DNA of 64,000 nt from Thioclava sediminum (GTDB lineage: Bacteria; Pseudomonadota; Alphaproteobacteria; Rhodobacterales; Rhodobacteraceae), in NCBI RefSeq assembly GCF_002020355.1, contig NZ_MPZV01000002.1:966686-1030685 (forward strand). Direction: 5' to 3'. Under the pieces are notes generated by a model that was given only the letters and a program-made list of their open reading frames with translations, searched no databases and was not told the DNA's origin. Shown in pieces: positions 37,046 through 45,432 of this stretch. Position numbers and translations under genes: made by a program. Each line of letters opens with the position of its first letter. Position 1 is the stretch's first letter.

Positions 37046-37780
37046 ATGGTGACGATCAATTGCGATATGGGCGAGTCCTTCGGGATTTACGCGTTCGGCG
37101 ACGACGCGGCCTGCATGCCCTTCGTCACCCACGCCAACATCGCCTGCGGCTTCCATGCCTCCGATCCGGTGGTCATGCGCGACACCCTGCGCAAGGCGAA
37201 GGCCGCGGGCATCAATGTCGGCTCCCACCCCGGCCTGCCCGACCGTGAGGGCTTCGGACGGCGGCGGATGCAGATGCGGCGCGACGAGATCTACGCGCTC
37301 ATCATGTACCAGACGGGCGCGCTGCAAGCGCTGGCCGCGGCCGAAGGGCTCACGCTCTCGCACATCAAGCCGCACGGCGCGCTCTTCGGCATGGCTCAGA
37401 ACGAGATGCACGTGGCGGAAGGCGTTGCGGATGCGGCCGAAGCGCTCGGCCTGCCAGTGATCGCCTATTCCGACTGCTGTATGTCGGAGGTGTTCACCCG
37501 CCGCGGAATCCCTTTCAGCTGCGAGTTCTATGCTGATCTCGACTATGGTGACGACGGACGCCAGATCATTTCGCGCGCGCATGAGAGCGTTGCGCCTGAG
37601 GCCGTCGCCGAGAAGGTCCGCCGCGCCGTGCTCGAAGGCATGACCACCGCCGTGAGCGGCAAGGACGTGTCGGTCGTCGCCGAAAGCATATGCGTCCACT
37701 CCGACACCCCGAACGCGATCGCCGTCGCGAAGGCGGTTCATCAGGTTCTTATGGATGAGGCGAGGCTGACCACAGCATGA
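37046..37780 (+). CDS. pxpA: 5-oxoprolinase subunit A (LamB/YcsF family)
   Basis: 244 residues. The YcsF/PxpA signature is clear: VTINCDMGESFGIYAFGDD, THANIACGFHASDPVVMRDTL in two parts, VGSHPGLPDREGFGRR, HIKPHGALFGMAQ and the late ESICVHSDTPNA. PxpA-type proteins form the third component of ATP-dependent 5-oxoprolinase. ATG 37046 has GGAGG 5 bases upstream. Its stop overlaps the chaperonin-like gene by 4 bp, so both are made together. Confidence 0.93.
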   Translation: MVTINCDMGESFGIYAFGDDAACMPFVTHANIACGFHASDPVVMRDTLRKAKAAGINVGSHPGLPDREGFGRRRMQMRRDEIYALIMYQTGALQALAAAEGLTLSHIKPHGALFGMAQNEMHVAEGVADAAEALGLPVIAYSDCCMSEVFTRRGIPFSCEFYADLDYGDDGRQIISRAHESVAPEAVAEKVRRAVLEGMTTAVSGKDVSVVAESICVHSDTPNAIAVAKAVHQVLMDEARLTTA

Positions 37781-39252
37781 CCGCCGTGCGCATCATATCG
37801 GGCAAGCCGCTTCAGGCGGAGCTGGCAGACGATCTCGCGCCGGTTCTGCGCGCGATTGCGGCCAAGCTCGGCCCCGACGGGCGCGCGGCGCTCTACACAC
37901 TGGGCGCGCGCGTGCGACGCGCCACCACCGGCACGGAAATCGCCCGTCATTTCTGCGCGGACGGGACGAGCGAGGTGCTTCTGCGGGAAGCGCTGGTGTC
38001 GGCGGACCGCGATCTGGGCGACGGCACCTCGCGCATGGCCGTGATGACCGGCGCCGCGCTGGCGACCGGACGTCGGTCCGTCGCCGCGGGTGTGCATCCT
38101 TCGCGCCTTATCCGGTCGGTCGATGGGCTGCGCCCCGAGATCACGCGCCATTTCGCGGCCGTCACGCAGGACACGGGCAATAACGAAGGTATCCTCGCCG
38201 CTGCAGCCCTTCCCCCCGACGCGACGGATGCCCTGCACCGCGCGCTCGAACTCGCAGGGTCAGAGGGTCACGTCGAGCTGAGCGACCAGCCAGAACCCGG
38301 GCTGCGCCTCGATCACGTCGAAGGCTTCTCCGCCGATATGGAGCCGCTCCTGTCGGGGGTGCTGACGCATATGGATGCGGTCCACGTGCTGGTGGTCAAC
38401 GACATCCTGACCGATTTCAAACGCCTCGCCCCCGTGATCGAAGGTTTCGCCCAGAGCGGCAAGTCGCTGCTGATCGCGGCGCGGGGGCTCGAGGGCGCCG
38501 CCAAGCAGCTTCTGGAGCGCAATCGGCAGGCCGGCGTTCTACGCGTGGCCGCGATCACGCCGCGCGACAAGGGTCCGCGCGCCGCCGAAATCCTGCGGGA
38601 CCTCGCGGTCGCGACCGGCGCGACCCTCGTGGATGACGAGACCGGCCAGACTCTCGACACACTCACGCCCGAGCATCTCGGTGCGGCAGAGGCGTTCCGG
38701 CGCAGCGGAGATCACGTGACCTTCTCCGCCCCCGCCGGCGACGCCGCGGCCATCGCGCTGCGGCTTCAAGACATCGCCCACGAAATCGAACGCAACCGCT
38801 ATCTCGCACTCGACCGCGAACATGCTCAACGGCGCTACGCCCGCCTCTCGGGACGCTGGGTCGAGCTTTTCATCGGTCCGCACAGGACCGAACCCGATTT
38901 GCGCGCACGGATGGCACGTGCGCTTGCTTCGGTCCGCTCGGCGCGAACTGGCGGTACCCTGACAGGTGGAGGCGTCGGCCTGACCGAAATTGCCGCGCGC
39001 CTAGAGGCCGAACGTCCGTCCGACCCTACCGATCGCGCCGCCCGGGCCCTTGTTGGCGAGGCTCTGCGCGCGACCGGACGCGCCTTGCGACGCAACGCCG
39101 GACTGGAGCCCCTCGACGGCGTCCTTCCTGCCGACTCTGTGCGGGACCCGGCCCGGCTTTCGCGCGACGTGCTCGACCTCGCGCTGTCGCTCGCATTGCG
39201 CATTCTGACACTTGAGACGGCCGTGCTGCGCACGCCCCATCACTCTCACTGA
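37777..39252 (+). CDS. divergent GroEL/cpn60-like chaperonin protein
   Basis: 491 residues that align along the whole GroEL chain. Equatorial N-part: IAAKLGPDGRAAL (31-38) and DLGDGTSRMAVMTGAAL (79-95). Apical part: about 184-300, with LTDFKRLAPVIEGFAQSGK and LLIAARGLEGAAKQLLERN. Then RYARLSGRWVELFIG (354-367), TGGGVGLTEIA (396-406) and DPARLSRDVLDLALSLALRI (457-476). The GroEL Asp87 position is kept (Asp82), but the Asp398 position reads Arg381 in an ungapped stretch and the Asp52 position appears to be Thr41. The GGM tail is absent (ends HHSH). It is coupled to pxpA, so a pathway-specific role is likely. Confidence 0.88.
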   Translation: MTAVRIISGKPLQAELADDLAPVLRAIAAKLGPDGRAALYTLGARVRRATTGTEIARHFCADGTSEVLLREALVSADRDLGDGTSRMAVMTGAALATGRRSVAAGVHPSRLIRSVDGLRPEITRHFAAVTQDTGNNEGILAAAALPPDATDALHRALELAGSEGHVELSDQPEPGLRLDHVEGFSADMEPLLSGVLTHMDAVHVLVVNDILTDFKRLAPVIEGFAQSGKSLLIAARGLEGAAKQLLERNRQAGVLRVAAITPRDKGPRAAEILRDLAVATGATLVDDETGQTLDTLTPEHLGAAEAFRRSGDHVTFSAPAGDAAAIALRLQDIAHEIERNRYLALDREHAQRRYARLSGRWVELFIGPHRTEPDLRARMARALASVRSARTGGTLTGGGVGLTEIAARLEAERPSDPTDRAARALVGEALRATGRALRRNAGLEPLDGVLPADSVRDPARLSRDVLDLALSLALRILTLETAVLRTPHHSH

Positions 39253-39274
39253 ACGACTGACTTGAGGACATGAA

Positions 39275-40360
39275 ATGAAGGATATGCACAGCGAACCCAT
39301 GCTCGAGGTCAGCAATGTCGTCCACAAGTACGGCAGGGTCACCGCGCTGTCCGATGTGTCGCTGTCAGCGGCGAAGGGCGAATTCCTGACGATCCTCGGC
39401 TCCAGCGGCTCGGGCAAGACGACGATGCTGCGCGTGATCTCCGGGCTGGAAACTCCCTATTCGGTCAACCGTCTGCGCATCGGGGGCGAAGATGTCGTGG
39501 GGCTGCCCGCGGCCAAGCGCAACTGCACCACGGTGTTCCAGAACTACGCGCTGTTCCCGCATATGAACGTGATCGAGAACGTGGCCTACGGCCTGCGCAT
39601 CCGCGGCCGTACGGCCCAGGACTCGACCGCCGAGGCGAAGCGTGCGCTCGAGATGGTGCAACTCGGGGCCAAGGCCGACCGCTCCATCGGGCAACTCTCC
39701 GGCGGGGAACGCCAACGTGTGGCACTTGCGCGCGCGGTCGTCACCCGCCCTGCGATCCTGCTCCTCGACGAGCCGCTCGGCGCGCTGGACGAGCGGCTGC
39801 GCCAGGACATGCAGCTGGAACTTATGGAGCTTCAGCGCAAACTTGGCATGACCTTCATCTACATCACCCACTCTCAGGAAGAAGCGCTGACCATGAGCGA
39901 CCGCGTCGTTCTGATGAAGCACGGCCGGATCGAGCAAAGCGGCGCGCCGCTCGACCTGTTCGACCGTCCGGTCACGCGGTTCGCTGCGGATTTCATGGGC
40001 TACGAGAACATTCTCGACGGCAAGCTTCTGCGCAAGGACGGCGAGATCGGCGAGGTGGAACTGGTCGGCGGCGCAGTCGTGCGCGGCACTCTCGCCACCT
40101 CTGACATTCAGCCGGGCGGCGCCATCAACCTTGCCATCCGGGCCGAACGGATCGGACCGGTCGCAGCCGACGAGGACGGGCTCGATGCCACCCTGTCCAA
40201 CCGCGTCTATCGCGGGAAATACACCGACATGATGGTCGAGACGAAAGCGGGCACGCTGCGTCTTCGGTCCTGGCACGGTGCGCCCAACGAGAAGGGCGCC
40301 ATCTCGCGGGTCGGCTGGAAGCTCTCGGACGCCGTGATTTTCCCCGAACACAAGGGCTGA
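39275..40360 (+). CDS. ABC transporter ATP-binding protein (PotA/spermidine-putrescine type)
   Basis: 361 residues: ABC domain with Walker A GSSGSGKTT (42-50), Q-loop VFQNYALFPHM, signature LSGGERQRVALARA and Walker B ILLLDEPLGALD, followed by a TOBE-like regulatory domain (about 245-355). It energises import through the two permeases downstream. It starts 22 bp after the chaperonin-like gene, in the same transcript. Confidence 0.95.
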   Translation: MKDMHSEPMLEVSNVVHKYGRVTALSDVSLSAAKGEFLTILGSSGSGKTTMLRVISGLETPYSVNRLRIGGEDVVGLPAAKRNCTTVFQNYALFPHMNVIENVAYGLRIRGRTAQDSTAEAKRALEMVQLGAKADRSIGQLSGGERQRVALARAVVTRPAILLLDEPLGALDERLRQDMQLELMELQRKLGMTFIYITHSQEEALTMSDRVVLMKHGRIEQSGAPLDLFDRPVTRFAADFMGYENILDGKLLRKDGEIGEVELVGGAVVRGTLATSDIQPGGAINLAIRAERIGPVAADEDGLDATLSNRVYRGKYTDMMVETKAGTLRLRSWHGAPNEKGAISRVGWKLSDAVIFPEHKG

Positions 40361-40442
40361 TCGCGTCGATCGGTCCACCTTCGGGAAAACTGGCTTACGC
40401 AGCCGCTCGAGACGGCGCGAAGCCCCAACAGGAGAAGGAAAA

Positions 40443-41651
40443 ATGAAGGACAAGTTCTCTACGTTCGATCAGATCGAACTGACCCGGCGCAACATGCTTC
40501 GCGGCATGGGCGCGGTTGCTGGCACGGCAGCCCTCGCGGCTACCGGTCTCGCACCCCGTGGGGCGATGGCACAGGATATGCCCGTCGTGCGGGCTTACGG
40601 CGTTCCGACCGCCGCGCTCAAGGATTGGTCGCCGCTCGAAGCCAGCCTTGGCATCAAGTGCGAACTCAACGGCACCTCGAACGATGTCGGCGTTTTCATG
40701 CGCGACATCATGGCGTCGAACCTCGGTGACAGCACCGACATCTACATCTTCGAGAGCGGCACCGAAGACATTCTCGGCCCGCGCGGCATGTATGCCAAGA
40801 TCGAGACGGACCACCCCGAACTCACCCTGTGGGAGCGCACGTCGGATGCTTGGAAACGCTCGCCTGTCGTCACCGACGAAGAGGGCAACCAGTGGGGCGT
40901 TCCGGTCATCGGCAACGCCGACAGCTTCGGCTATGTGCCCGAGGCCATAGGCGTCGATCCCGCGAGCGAGGAAGAGCTCTCGTGGTCGCTGATGTTCGAA
41001 GACGAAGCCACTCGTGGCCGCGTCGCCTACGGGCAGGGCTGGAGCTACTCGATGCCCTCCGCCGCGCTCTACCTGAAGGAAACCGGCAAGGCCGACATTA
41101 AGAATGTCTCGGACATGACCGCCGAAGAAGCGGCGGTGGTCGCGGACTTCCTCATCGAGCGCAAGAAAGCGGGTCAGTTCCGCACGCTCTACGGTGCCTT
41201 CGAGGAGCAGATCCAGCTTCTGACCAACAAGGAAGTCGACGTGATCAACTGCTGGGAACCGGCAGTGCGTGAAGCCAACAACGTGCTGGGCGAGAACGCG
41301 ACGCGTTACGCCTACACCGTCGAGGGCTACTTCAAATGGGGCCACGGCGCCTATGTCGCCGCCCCCGCGATGGAACGCGACAATGTCGACAACATCTACA
41401 AGATGCTGAACTACTTCCTCGGCGGCGAATACCGTGCGCTTCAGGCCCGCGATCGCGGCTATGCCGGCCCGAACATGGACCTCGGCGTGGCCTATGCCGA
41501 AGAGAACGGCTGGAGCGACGCGGAAATCGAAGCCCTGCGCGCCACCGAAGCCAAGGTGAACCGCAAGTTCGAGAAGCCCTTCACCTCGACCACGACGCCG
41601 CAGAACGCGTCCGACATCGAGGAGCAGTGGCAGCGGTTCCTCAACGCCTGA
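40443..41651 (+). CDS. extracellular solute-binding protein (PotD-like) with Tat signal
   Basis: 402 residues. A twin-arginine signal (LTRRNMLRGMGAVAGTAAL, RR at 15-16) ends near AMA-QDMP. The mature chain is a bilobal type II binding protein: NDVGVFMRDIMASN, VPVIGNADSFGYVPEAIG, NCWEPAVREANNVLGE and a C-terminal YAEENGWSDAEIEALRATE. It is the periplasmic receptor for the importer. The ligand is unknown; the family takes polyamines and other cationic or amide compounds. Confidence 0.92.
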   Translation: MKDKFSTFDQIELTRRNMLRGMGAVAGTAALAATGLAPRGAMAQDMPVVRAYGVPTAALKDWSPLEASLGIKCELNGTSNDVGVFMRDIMASNLGDSTDIYIFESGTEDILGPRGMYAKIETDHPELTLWERTSDAWKRSPVVTDEEGNQWGVPVIGNADSFGYVPEAIGVDPASEEELSWSLMFEDEATRGRVAYGQGWSYSMPSAALYLKETGKADIKNVSDMTAEEAAVVADFLIERKKAGQFRTLYGAFEEQIQLLTNKEVDVINCWEPAVREANNVLGENATRYAYTVEGYFKWGHGAYVAAPAMERDNVDNIYKMLNYFLGGEYRALQARDRGYAGPNMDLGVAYAEENGWSDAEIEALRATEAKVNRKFEKPFTSTTTPQNASDIEEQWQRFLNA

Positions 41652-41724
41652 TCCCTTCGCGTCCTCCGCGCCTGCGGGGGACGCTACCCGGCCTCGCCAA
41701 GGGCCGAACACCACAGGAAGATAG

Positions 41725-42657
41725 ATGACCATGAACGCCGAATTGGATGCGCCCATGACGCAGACCAGACCGAAGGACAAAGGCCGCAAGCCCGCCATGA
41801 GAATCCCCGTCGCAACCGTGGCGCTATGGGTGATCTGCGCGGCCTGGACCGTGCTGGTGATCGTTCCGCTCCTCATCCTGTTCGTCTACAGCTTCTTTTC
41901 GACCGAGTATTTCCAGACGATCTACGAGCCGAGCCTCGAGACGTGGAAGGGCCTCTTCGCCTCGGGGCGCTGGGAGGTCACGCTACGCACGCTGCGCATC
42001 GCGCTGACCGTGACGCTGATCGAGCTCGCCATCGGCTTCCCCTTCGCGCTCTGGCTTGCCAAGGGAGCGCGCAGCCAGATGGCCCGTGCCGTGTTCCTCG
42101 CGCTGCTGACCATTCCGTTCTTCCTCGACCTGTCGTCGCGCACGATCGTCTGGCGCGCGATCCTCGGTCAGAACGGCCTGATCAACACCGTCCTCATGTC
42201 GACCGGGATCACCGATGCGCCGCTCGACTGGCTGCTCTACTCGGAATTCTCGGTGCATTTCGGGATGATCCCGGCCCTGTTCCCCCCGATGGTCCTGCCG
42301 ATCTACATGGCCATCATCCTCATCGACGACACCCTGATCGAAGCCTCCAACGACCTCGGGGCGACCCCGGCACAGACCTTGTGGAAGGTGATCGTGCCCC
42401 TTTCCCTGCCCGGCGTGATGGCGGGCTTCGTCTTCACGCTCGGACCGGCCCTGGCCGCATGGGTCGAGCCGGGAATGCTGGGCGGCGGCTTCGTGAACCT
42501 GCTGTCGAGCTCGATCGAGAGCGCCTACACCGCCCTGCGCTATCCCGTCGTCGCCGCCCTCTCTGCATTCGTGATCGGCCTCCTGCTGCTGATCCTCGCG
42601 GTGATGGCTCTCATCCTGCGCCACCTCGGCGGCGCGAGACTCGCGCTGCGCCGATGA
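41725..42657 (+). CDS. ABC transporter permease (PotB-like)
   Basis: 310 residues with six predicted transmembrane helices and the EAA-type loop EASNDLGATPAQTLWKVIVPLSLPGVMAG in the expected place before the last helices. The cytoplasmic N-terminal 30 residues are polar. It forms the membrane channel with the next gene; spacing to it is 22 bp. Confidence 0.93.
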   Translation: MTMNAELDAPMTQTRPKDKGRKPAMRIPVATVALWVICAAWTVLVIVPLLILFVYSFFSTEYFQTIYEPSLETWKGLFASGRWEVTLRTLRIALTVTLIELAIGFPFALWLAKGARSQMARAVFLALLTIPFFLDLSSRTIVWRAILGQNGLINTVLMSTGITDAPLDWLLYSEFSVHFGMIPALFPPMVLPIYMAIILIDDTLIEASNDLGATPAQTLWKVIVPLSLPGVMAGFVFTLGPALAAWVEPGMLGGGFVNLLSSSIESAYTALRYPVVAALSAFVIGLLLLILAVMALILRHLGGARLALRR

Positions 42658-42679
42658 CCACGGGCAAAAGGAAAGACCA

Positions 42680-43513
42680 ATGACCGACATGACCGCCACG
42701 ACAGGCCCCGTTTCGCTCGAAACCAGCTACAACCCGAATTGGAAGCGGCTCGGCAAATGGATGGGCATCGCGATGCTCGCGCTGATCTACTTTCCGCTGC
42801 TTTGGCTCGTCTTGCTGTCGATCTCGAGCGACCCGCTCTCCGGCATCCCCGGCGCCTTCTCGCTACGCCACTATCAGGCACTGTTCGCGAGCAGCGACTG
42901 GCACATGCCCTTCGTCGCCAGCATCGTGATTGGCCTGATCGTCGGATTGGTTAGCGCAGTCACCGCCACAGTGATCGGGCGCGAAGTACCGCGCATGGCC
43001 AGCCCCGGCCCGATGCTCCTCGTCTTCGTTCTGCCGCTCTTCGTGCCCGGCATGTCGATGGGCGCGGCCCTCTTCATCTTCAGCCAGTCCGTGCTCGGTC
43101 TCGATCTGGGCTTCTGGTCGATCGCCGTGGGGCATTACGTATGGGCCCTGCCCTTCGCACTCCTGATCGTGCTCGTCGTGACCCTGCGCTTCGACCATAC
43201 CCTGATCGAGGCGGGACGCGACCTCGGAGCGAGCGACTGGCGCGTCTTCAAGGATATCGAATTTCCGATCCTCATGCCGGGCATCGTCAGTGCGGGCCTC
43301 TTCGGCTTCCTGATGTCCTTCAACGAGGTCATGCGGACGATCTTCCTGCGCGGCACATCAGAGACCATGCCCGTATGGAACTGGGTGCAGGCGGCAGCCC
43401 AGCAAAGCCAGGTGCCGATCATCTTCGCCCTGTCCTCCCTCGTGCTGCTGGTGACACTTCCGCTTCTCAGCGCGATGTTCTGGCTGCTGTTCGTGCGGCT
43501 GAACCGGACCTGA
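42680..43513 (+). CDS. ABC transporter permease (PotC-like)
   Basis: 277 residues, six predicted helices, with the EAA loop EAGRDLGASDWRVFKDIEFPILMPGIVSAG contacting the ATPase. ATG 42680. It is the last gene of the gntR-controlled plus-strand operon; no clear terminator was seen after it. Confidence 0.93.
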   Translation: MTDMTATTGPVSLETSYNPNWKRLGKWMGIAMLALIYFPLLWLVLLSISSDPLSGIPGAFSLRHYQALFASSDWHMPFVASIVIGLIVGLVSAVTATVIGREVPRMASPGPMLLVFVLPLFVPGMSMGAALFIFSQSVLGLDLGFWSIAVGHYVWALPFALLIVLVVTLRFDHTLIEAGRDLGASDWRVFKDIEFPILMPGIVSAGLFGFLMSFNEVMRTIFLRGTSETMPVWNWVQAAAQQSQVPIIFALSSLVLLVTLPLLSAMFWLLFVRLNRT

Positions 43514-43729
43514 GCTTCCAGTCGCCCGCGATTATCTCCCAACTGAGGCGGCGCTGGACGCGGTTCGCAAGTATTGCATCCGCTCTCCCTGACACACCTG
43601 TTTCGCGCGCCGGGAGTCTCTTAGGGTGCTGTGCGCCAAGATTGAGTGTTGGCCACCATTCCCTTTCGGCCTCTGGAAGACCTCAGCGACCTGCTAAGCG
43701 GAGGGGTGCAGACTGCCCATCTGAGAGCC

Positions 43730-44044
43730 ATGTCTGCGGCGCAGTATCGCCCAAACCCGGTGATTAAAGGCACGCGGATCACTTGCAGATCTGTGCTTGT
43801 CAGGCTTGGCGACGGCGATACCTTGGATGATCTCTGTGAAGAGCATCCCTCGATTCCAAGAGAAGCATTCGAGGGCGCTGCTACCTATGCCCGCACCCAC
43901 CCCGTGGGGAATCCTCCGAAGGCAGACCTTGACGACGATGAGCCAGAAGTGTGCCCGACAGAGTTACAGGCAAATCTGCTCCTTGTCCGTAATGGCAAAT
44001 TCGCGAACCGGATTTGGCCTCTTTCACTAACCAACGCACCGTAA
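43730..44044 (+). CDS. DUF433 (VapB45-like antitoxin) domain protein, orphan
   Basis: 104 residues from ATG 43730 (GAGAG close upstream). The DUF433 core is RPNPVIKGTRITCRSVLVRL, then DLCEEHPSIPREAFEGAATYA. DUF433 proteins are antitoxins of PIN-like toxins (DUF5615) in type II toxin-antitoxin pairs, but no toxin frame follows. The C-terminal 45 residues (after THPVGNPPKAD) are not part of the domain. It may be a relic or an orphan; an upstream GTG at 43646 would lengthen it. Confidence 0.55.
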   Translation: MSAAQYRPNPVIKGTRITCRSVLVRLGDGDTLDDLCEEHPSIPREAFEGAATYARTHPVGNPPKADLDDDEPEVCPTELQANLLLVRNGKFANRIWPLSLTNAP

Positions 44045-44687
44045 GCCAGCGTTTCATGACTGAGAACACAAGTGAAGGCACCTACAATGCTTCGGAGGGA
44101 AGGCAGCAGGAGCCTCCTTCAGAAACGTAGCCCAAGCAGTAGGTAGCTGCGACAGGGCGAAATGGCCGGTTTGAGGCCGACAGTATCTCCAGTGAGCGGT
44201 GCCTCCGCGGCAATGCTGACCAAGATCTTGATTTCGGGCGTTCTCGGAGTTGGCGCGGAAAATGATCTCGGAATCGGAGCCGCCGAGTTTCCCAGTTTTA
44301 AAAAGTTGCTAAGAATATGGGCTGGTTTTTCTTTCCATCAAAACAGGAAAAGCTAAGGTCGACTCGGAAAGAATTCGCTTCGTAAGATACCGACTTAAAA
44401 CGCAAAGTTACGCGAAATTTGCGCAAACCTATGCGCAAAAGACCCGCAAAGCTTTGCTTGAAGCTCGCCAGAAACTACTAACGAATTCAGCGTACAGCCC
44501 GCAACATTGCGCGCAATCCTACAGGGCCCGCGGCCAAGCAGAAGTCGAACCGCGCGAAAATACCCTGTTTCCGGAAAGATCTTTGCAATTTTGTCCGGTT
44601 GTCGGCCCTCCTTCACGGAGTTGGATATCGCACAGCTATGTGGGAGGAAGTAGGCGTGACAAAAAAGCATTGGCCTACGGATATTTC
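44045..44687. other. Non-coding, AT-richer gap with a cluster of palindromes
   Basis: 640 bp without a recognisable gene. Between 44401 and 44457 three inverted repeats lie side by side: CGCAAA...TTTGCG (44401-44423), TTGCGCA-N6-TGCGCAA (44419-44438) and GCAAAGCTTTGC (44446-44457). They are 230-290 bp before the DUF3108 gene and may be operators or a structured RNA. Confidence 0.45.
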
Positions 44688-45341
44688 ATGACACGCATTC
44701 TTCTTCTCGTTGCGACTTTTTCCGGCCTGCTGGCGGGACCGGCAGCGGCCGAAAAGCAAATCTACAAGGTCACGCTGGGCCACCGATCCCTGGGCATGCT
44801 GCAATTCGAAGGGCAAGGCAGTAATGCGAAACTGCTGCTCTCGCTCGACAACACGCCGTTCGGCTTGGACGACGGAACCTTCGAGGCGGTGACGCAGGCC
44901 AAAGGTCATGAGGTCGATTACCTCGGGACGAGCCGGGGCAGCGAAACGCGCGATATCGCGATTGTCCGCGAGGCGGACACCGTGACGGCCGTTAAGATTA
45001 CACCGCGCTCTGAGATGACCGAGATGACGGACGCCGGAAAAGTCCCCGCCGGTGTGATCTCCCCGACGGAATTCTTCGCAAAGCTGGCAAACGGTGAAAC
45101 CTGTCCTTCGCCGATGGCCATGTATGATGGTCGTCGCGTGGTGCAGATGGCGACGACGGCGATGAAGCAAAACGACGACACCGTGATCTGCGACCTATCC
45201 TATCGCGTTGTCTTGGGCCCCGGATATGTCTGGCCGTTTTACTTCAAGTCGTTCGATGTGCATGCCGCCTATGACGCACGCAAGCTTGCTACATTCAGCA
45301 TGAGTGGCGGCGGGTTCACGGTGAGGCTGACCCGGCAGTAG
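44688..45341 (+). CDS. DUF3108 domain protein, exported
   Basis: 217 residues. A signal peptide (MTRILLLVATFSGLLAGPAAAE) precedes a DUF3108 beta-rich domain: YKVTLGHRSLGMLQFEGQG, then YFKSFDVHAAYDARKLATFSM at the C-terminus. The function of the family is unknown; proteins are periplasmic. Two Cys (NGETCPSP, TVICDLSY) could form a disulfide. ATG 44688 was chosen because the signal peptide starts there; the frame is open upstream without homology. Confidence 0.75.
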   Translation: MTRILLLVATFSGLLAGPAAAEKQIYKVTLGHRSLGMLQFEGQGSNAKLLLSLDNTPFGLDDGTFEAVTQAKGHEVDYLGTSRGSETRDIAIVREADTVTAVKITPRSEMTEMTDAGKVPAGVISPTEFFAKLANGETCPSPMAMYDGRRVVQMATTAMKQNDDTVICDLSYRVVLGPGYVWPFYFKSFDVHAAYDARKLATFSMSGGGFTVRLTRQ

Positions 45342-45432
45342 CCGCACGTCCCAGCACGTTCAGGGTGCGGCCACCTGGATCCTCAGTGAGCGGTCCGGCG
45401 ATGCGGGAGCGACGCCTGACACGGGACTGCGC

